From contig CAIRWO010000021.1 of NCBI GenBank assembly GCA_903882345.1, positions 1 through 5,724 on the forward strand: 5,724 nt of DNA, written 5' to 3'. The position numbers and the translations under genes were made by a program. A model generated the notes under the pieces. That model made no database searches. It saw nothing but the letters and a program-made list of their open reading frames with translations, and was not told the origin of the DNA. Below are positions 4,962-5,724 of this stretch, one piece after another. The DNA is from Candidatus Omnitrophota bacterium. Lineage in GTDB: Bacteria; Omnitrophota; Gorgyraeia; Gygaellales; Profunditerraquicolaceae. How positions within the stretch are numbered: the stretch's first letter is position 1; each line of letters starts with the position of its first letter.

Positions 4962-5724
4962 CAAATAAATCGCTAAGCGATAAGTTATCGGATCTCCAAT
5001 TGGTAAAGAAGCTTGCTTTGCTTTCCTATCCGGTAAATAAATTTTTTATCGGTATCGGGAAAAATGTAATTACGATGCTGTATTTTCTCGGCGGTTTAAG
5101 TAACCTTGCGGCACAGACCTTTTATTGGTTATTTATCCCGCCGTTTAAAAAGATGCGCTTTATTGACCAGGCAAAGCGCACAGGTTTTGACAGCCTGCCG
5201 ATAGTCTCGTTGATCGGTTTGTTCATTGGAATGATCCTTGCGCTGCAGACCGCGGTGCTTATGCAGCGTTTAGGCTCGGAAATGTATATTGCCAGCATTG
5301 TCGCCCTTTCTTTGGTCAGGGAACTTGGGCCCGTGATCACGTCGCTGGTCGTAGCCGGCCGCGTAGGCGCTGCGATAACCGCGGAGTTAGGCTCAATGCA
5401 GGTGACCGAGCAGATAGATGCCCTGGAAACGCTGGCAACTAACCCCATACAGTACTTGGTCGTGCCGCGCTTTTTGGCCTTGAGCCTGATGCTGCCGATA
5501 CTTACTTTATACGCGAATATCATCGGCATCTTTGGAGGGTATTTACTTTGCGTATATAAGCTGGGCATATCTTCCAGCATGTATATAAAAATCGCTACCG
5601 ACGCGTTATTGTATAAAGATCTTTTTACCGGGCTTGCCAAGACGGTATTTTTCGGGATGATCATCGCTTTTGTCAGCTGTTATGAAGGGTTTAATGTGGA
5701 GGGCGGGGCAGAGGGCGTAGGTAA
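4958..5724 (+). CDS. mlaE: MlaE/YrbE-family ABC transporter permease, 3'-truncated by window edge
   Basis: MlaE-type permeases are the inner-membrane part of MCE lipid transporters, working with an ATPase (MlaF) and a lipid-binding MCE protein (MlaD) to move phospholipids between inner and outer membranes. The frame is open from ATG 4958 to the window end, 255 codons plus two bases. The body follows E. coli MlaE closely: FIGMILALQ (89-97), then LVRELGPVITSLVVAGRVGA (119-138) and TAELGSMQVTEQIDALE (141-157), then NPIQYLVVPRF (162-172). Hydrophobic segments lie at about 82-101, 110-135, 172-200 and 226-242, with an amphipathic region at about 40-61 preceding them. The end, SCYEGFNVEGGAEGVG, corresponds to the family's last loop, so about 30-40 residues with the final membrane helix should lie beyond the edge. 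The N-terminal stretch is about 20 residues longer than in E. coli and partly polar. The ATG overlaps the clpC stop. Plant TGD1 and mycobacterial YrbE belong to the same family, so the exact lipid and direction are unknown; genes for MlaF and MlaD would be expected next. Confidence 0.92.
   Translation, partial: MTNKSLSDKLSDLQLVKKLALLSYPVNKFFIGIGKNVITMLYFLGGLSNLAAQTFYWLFIPPFKKMRFIDQAKRTGFDSLPIVSLIGLFIGMILALQTAVLMQRLGSEMYIASIVALSLVRELGPVITSLVVAGRVGAAITAELGSMQVTEQIDALETLATNPIQYLVVPRFLALSLMLPILTLYANIIGIFGGYLLCVYKLGISSSMYIKIATDALLYKDLFTGLAKTVFFGMIIAFVSCYEGFNVEGGAEGVG
4969..4990 (+). other. Two mutually exclusive small hairpins just inside mlaE
   Basis: ATCGC-TAA-GCGAT (4969-4981) and CGATA-AGT-TATCG (4978-4990) are each perfect five-pair stems with three-base loops, and they share bases 4978-4981, so only one can form at a time. 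They begin 11 bases after the A of the mlaE ATG, within the ribosome footprint. They may tune initiation on the coupled start, or be chance in a short coding stretch. Confidence 0.3.

Noticed and set aside
5122..5664. Open frame of 180 codons on the minus strand opposite mlaE
   Set aside because: The plus strand encodes an unmistakable MlaE permease through the whole stretch; the antisense product has no recognisable motif, and its openness follows from the codon pattern of the real gene.

Overview
The window holds five genes, all on the + strand and tightly packed: the 3' part of a branched-chain amino-acid aminotransferase (ilvE, cut by the left edge), mcsA, mcsB and clpC, and the 5' part of an MlaE/YrbE-type lipid-transport permease (cut by the right edge). 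There is no RNA gene, mobile element, CRISPR array or recognisable terminator, and no gene-free stretch over 300 bases. The longest gap is 52 bases (ilvE to mcsA). The others are 3 bases (mcsA to mcsB), 42 bases (mcsB to clpC) and a 4-base ATGA overlap (clpC to mlaE). Spacing and shared strand suggest one transcription unit, with further genes likely on both sides.

The core is a protein-arginine phosphorylation and degradation module. McsB is the arginine kinase, McsA its zinc-binding activator, and ClpC the AAA+ unfoldase that in Firmicutes recognises phospho-arginine-tagged proteins and feeds them to ClpP. All expected functional residues that I could look for are present: McsB catalytic and allosteric motifs, eight McsA zinc cysteines, and in ClpC two Walker A/B pairs, both N-domain glutamates at the phospho-arginine sites and an LGF ClpP-docking tripeptide. 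The module looks functional, not decayed.

The organism is probably not a classical Firmicute. No ctsR precedes mcsA (ilvE sits there), no CtsR-type operator is visible, and clpC is followed at once by an MlaE-type permease, part of the lipid-transport machinery of bacteria with an outer membrane. Base composition is roughly balanced by eye, and codon use looks uniform across the five genes. An uncultured diderm lineage such as Omnitrophota or a relative would fit, but this is a guess from gene content and protein style, not a demonstrated placement.

The points most worth a second look are the phospho-arginine degradation module in a presumed diderm without CtsR, the translational overlap of clpC with a lipid-transport gene, a 30-base segment 28/30 identical between the UVR motifs of mcsA and clpC, and small hairpins at the ilvE-mcsA and clpC-mlaE junctions. 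I did not find a wholly unknown system; the gene families themselves are all known.
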